From Betaproteobacteria bacterium (GTDB taxonomy: Bacteria; Pseudomonadota; Gammaproteobacteria; Burkholderiales; SG8-41): 8,013 nt of DNA. Below the pieces are notes generated by a model. The model was not told the DNA's origin, searched no databases, and saw nothing but the letters and a program-made list of their open reading frames with translations. This document shows positions 6,306 to 8,013 of this stretch, piece by piece (positions within the stretch are counted from its first letter, which is position 1; each line of letters begins with the position of its first letter). Made by a program: the position numbers and the translations under genes. The DNA lies in the NCBI GenBank assembly GCA_021732805.1, contig JAKFUJ010000263.1:1-8013 (forward strand), read 5' to 3'.

Positions 6306-7526
6306 TCAGAACTTGTAAATCGCCTGCACGCCGAAAGAGTTCTGATTGTTGCTGGCGGTCGTTCCGTTGGAATTGACGAACGCCGGTACGTTCGACCGAT
6401 CGCCGCGGATTTCGGCGCGCAGGTCGAGGTTCTTGAGCGGTGAGTAGCCGAGCGTCAGCGTCGCTTCCTTCCATTTCTGAACGAGGCCGGTGCGGTAACC
6501 GTTCTGGTCGTCAAAGTATTCGCCGCGCAGCGAAACGCGCCACTGGTCATTGATCTGATAATTCGCGTAGCCCGCCCAGCCTTGCCACTTGGCCTTGCTG
6601 GCGCCGTTGGCCGTGACAGTGGCGGCGTTGTCCTGTGTGCCGTGGTCATAGTTCACAACGAACGTCAGCTTCTCAGTCGCGTTGAAGGTCGCGACCAAGT
6701 CGATCAGGTTACGCGTTCCCTCCGGCCCCGTTCCTACCAGACCGCCGACCCGCTCCTTTCCGGTATAGCCCTGCGCGCCCAGCGTGAACTGCTTGAGGGG
6801 CGAGAACAACACGCCAAGTTCGAGGGTTTTCGCCGAGTTGGTGTCCTTCAGCGCATCCCAACCGTTGTTGACGCCGACGATCAGCGAGAGCGTGTCGGTT
6901 GCGGCGTAGCTCACGCGCGCACCGGTATGCGTGAAGGGGATCGCGTAGCCGAACAAGATTGAGCGTGAATAGTTGGGGTTGGACGGGCTGTTGATCACCT
7001 CCGCACCGGCAAGCGTCACGTACTTGCCGCCCATGATCGTAACCGGGCCGGTCGCGTATTGCGCAAACGCCTGAGTGATGTCCCAGCGGTCCGTCTTGCA
7101 GCCGCCGGTCGTGGCCTGGCCGGTGGCTAGGTTGCAGCCAGTGCCATTGCTGGGGTTGGTGTCATACGCGGCGATGACATCGGCATCCTTGCCGAGAGTC
7201 GCGTTGAGCACCCCGCCAAAACCCTCCTTGGGCTGCTTGGCGAGAGTGAAAGCGAGCTGGTGCAGATTCAACGCATTGCGGTTAAAGTCGAAAACCCGGT
7301 TCGGCCCGCCGATGGTTACCGCTGGTCCGGCGGGGGTCGCATTAAAAGCGCCGCGGCCGGATAAACGGGTATAACCGACATCGATATATCCAGTCAGATC
7401 AAAACCCCAGATCGACAGTGGCGCGTCTTCAGTGGGTTTGTCCGCAGCTAGCGCCTGGGCCAATACGGCGACAGGCAGCCACAGTGCTGCAACAACCGCT
7501 CCGGCCGTTACGGTTTTTTTGAACAT
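6306..7526 (-). CDS. Outer-membrane beta-barrel porin (OmpL-like/Bbp2-type), first gene of the ammonium operon
   Basis: The 406-residue product has an N-terminal signal peptide (MFKKTVTAGA..., hydrophobic to about residue 22, likely cut near AQALA at 27-28). Alternating polar/hydrophobic strands follow, and the chain ends in aromatic Phe (QAIYKF), the usual signal for outer-membrane barrel assembly. The opening WGFDLTGYIDVGYTRL, internal FNRNALNLHQLAF and repeated beta-turn phrase SPLK (242-245, 362-365) resemble the putative beta-barrel porin-2 (Bbp2) family; this assignment is from memory and moderate. Two cysteines, Cys131 and Cys143, bracket a Gly/Thr/Asn-rich segment that looks like an extracellular loop and may form a disulfide. 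GGGGA lies 4 nt before the ATG. The sigma-54 promoter upstream and glnK 49 nt downstream suggest a role in nitrogen-starvation uptake, perhaps letting ammonium or small nitrogen compounds cross the outer membrane. The substrate is unknown. Confidence 0.88.
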   Translation of the reverse strand: MFKKTVTAGAVVAALWLPVAVLAQALAADKPTEDAPLSIWGFDLTGYIDVGYTRLSGRGAFNATPAGPAVTIGGPNRVFDFNRNALNLHQLAFTLAKQPKEGFGGVLNATLGKDADVIAAYDTNPSNGTGCNLATGQATTGGCKTDRWDITQAFAQYATGPVTIMGGKYVTLAGAEVINSPSNPNYSRSILFGYAIPFTHTGARVSYAATDTLSLIVGVNNGWDALKDTNSAKTLELGVLFSPLKQFTLGAQGYTGKERVGGLVGTGPEGTRNLIDLVATFNATEKLTFVVNYDHGTQDNAATVTANGASKAKWQGWAGYANYQINDQWRVSLRGEYFDDQNGYRTGLVQKWKEATLTLGYSPLKNLDLRAEIRGDRSNVPAFVNSNGTTASNNQNSFGVQAIYKF

Positions 7527-7575
7527 GATTTCCCCTTTCTTGTTAGTAAATATGCAATATTGTGTAGCTATTCGA

Positions 7576-7590
7576 GCATGGACCGTGCCA
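7576..7590 (-). promoter_or_regulatory. Sigma-54 (RpoN) promoter for porin-glnK-amtB
   Basis: The minus strand reads TGGCACGGTCCATGC. It fits the sigma-54 consensus TGGCAC-N5-TTGC with the exact GG to GC spacing and a single mismatch (ATGC for TTGC) in the -12 element. Counting from the -12 C at 7576, transcription would start near 7564, leaving a leader of about 38 nt before the porin ATG at 7526. Placement in front of a glnK-amtB operon strongly supports the call. Confidence 0.88.
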
Positions 7591-7608
7591 GCTTAAAAAA
7601 TAATTAAT

Positions 7609-7621
7609 ATTCAATAAGTTA
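7609..7621 (+). promoter_or_regulatory. Probable IHF binding site between enhancer and sigma-54 promoter
   Basis: ATTCAATAAGTTA matches the IHF consensus WATCAA-N4-TTR at 8 of 9 defined positions. It lies in the most AT-rich stretch of the window (7594-7628), centred about 51 bp upstream of the predicted start at 7564. That is where DNA bending commonly brings an enhancer-bound activator to sigma-54 polymerase. AT-rich DNA gives chance matches, so the call is moderate. Confidence 0.55.
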
Positions 7622-7652
7622 ACTATATCCCCCGTAGCTCAGGAAAGCCGGG

Positions 7653-7669
7653 CGCACCGCCGCAGTGCG
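7653..7669. promoter_or_regulatory. NtrC-like enhancer dyad
   Basis: CGCACCGCCGCAGTGCG is a dyad with arms CGCAC and GTGCG. It fits the NtrC pattern GCACC-N5-GGTGC with one mismatch (AGTGC). Its centre at 7661 is about 97 bp upstream of the predicted sigma-54 start, a normal enhancer distance. A second left half-site, TGCACC at 7684-7689, begins 31 bp after the first site's TGCACC-equivalent, about three helical turns, but its right half is poor (CTGGC for GGTGC). Confidence 0.6.
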
Positions 7670-7712
7670 TGTTTCAGGGATCATGCACCAAGTGCTGGCG
7701 CGCCGGTTTCCT

Positions 7713-7727
7713 GCCGGAATGGCCGGC
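7713..7727. other. Small inverted repeat upstream of ubiK
   Basis: GCCGG (7713-7717) and CCGGC (7723-7727) are exact complements around a 5-nt centre, 45 bp before the ubiK ATG. It lies in a GC-rich part of the 7527-7771 intergenic region and has no T-run. It could fold in the ubiK leader or be chance. No convincing sigma-70 promoter for ubiK was found nearby. Confidence 0.2.
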
Positions 7728-7771
7728 TGCAATACCCGGTGTTGTTACACTCTGCGGCAAGTGGAGGCGTC

Positions 7772-8013
7772 ATGGATCAAAAACTGCTGGATGAAATCAA
7801 CGACCGGGTGCGCGCCGTGCTGGCGCAAGGCCCGGTGGCCGACCTGGAAAAAAACATGCGGGCGCTGCTGGCCGGCCTGTTCAGCAGGCTTGACCTGGTG
7901 ACGCGCGAGGAGTTTGATGTGCAGCGCGAAGTCCTGCTGCGGACGAGGGCCAAACTCACGGAACTCGAACAAAAGATTGCGGCGCTCGAAGCCGAAACAT
8001 CCCGGTCCCCGGC
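7772..8013 (+). CDS. ubiK: UbiK-like ubiquinone biosynthesis accessory factor (formerly YqiC/BMFP family), 3' end cut off by the window
   Basis: UbiK is a small coiled-coil protein that assists the aerobic ubiquinone biosynthesis enzymes, in E. coli together with UbiJ. Eighty residues are visible from the ATG at 7772; the family is about 80-100 residues, so only the tail should be missing. The N-terminal half (MDQKLLDEINDRVRAVL, then VADLEKNMRALL) is an amphipathic helix. The phrase LDLVTREEFDVQREVLLRTR at 40-59 is the family's most recognisable stretch. KLTELEQKIAALE at 61-73 continues as a heptad-like coiled coil. GGAGG at 7763-7767 lies 4 nt before the ATG. It is divergent from the nitrogen operon. 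In related betaproteobacteria the next gene is often a YifB/ComM-like ATPase, which cannot be checked here. Confidence 0.92.
   Translation, partial: MDQKLLDEINDRVRAVLAQGPVADLEKNMRALLAGLFSRLDLVTREEFDVQREVLLRTRAKLTELEQKIAALEAETSRSP

Noticed and set aside
7723..7751. Possible sigma-70 promoter for ubiK ending in TACACT (7746-7751)
   Set aside because: The -10 match is only 4/6, and no -35 hexamer occurs at acceptable spacing, the nearest candidate being 13 bp away.

Overview
The window looks like a chromosomal block from a betaproteobacterium, probably of the Nitrosomonadales/Rhodocyclales type. This is inferred from the protein families: a GshA of the proteobacterial 'ferrooxidans' type, an EIIA-HPr-EI set with no sugar permease, a glnK-amtB pair and a UbiK-like protein. 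Base composition is GC-rich and even throughout. I see no insertion sequence, CRISPR array, tRNA or rRNA, and no composition break suggesting recent transfer.

All complete genes lie on the minus strand; one partial gene lies on the plus strand at the right edge. Reading minus-strand transcription from right to left there are three units. (1) Nitrogen unit (7590 to 4388): a sigma-54 promoter with a probable IHF site and an NtrC-like site upstream, then an outer-membrane beta-barrel porin, the PII protein GlnK and the ammonium transporter AmtB, ending at a strong intrinsic terminator. (2) Glutathione unit (4349 to 2090): gshA and gshB overlap by 4 nt (ATGA), so both steps of glutathione synthesis are translationally coupled. 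(3) PTS unit (2057 to beyond the left edge): a mannose-family EIIA, HPr and Enzyme I. EIIA and HPr genes overlap by 20 nt, and a 73-nt structured spacer lies between ptsH and ptsI. ptsI runs off the left edge.

The 245-bp gap 7527-7771 is the main regulatory region. It separates the nitrogen unit from the divergent ubiK gene, and its order of sigma-54 element, AT-rich IHF-like site and NtrC-like dyad is the classic layout of a nitrogen-starvation promoter. The model is that nitrogen limitation switches on the porin, GlnK and AmtB together, giving a pore in the outer membrane, a channel in the inner membrane and the regulator that plugs it. The PTS genes lack EIIB/EIIC and probably form a regulatory phosphorelay rather than a sugar importer.

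I do not see a wholly new system. The points most worth a second look are the porin placed first in an ammonium operon, the complete-looking sigma-54 regulatory region, the palindrome over the likely PTS promoter, and the structured ptsH-ptsI spacer.
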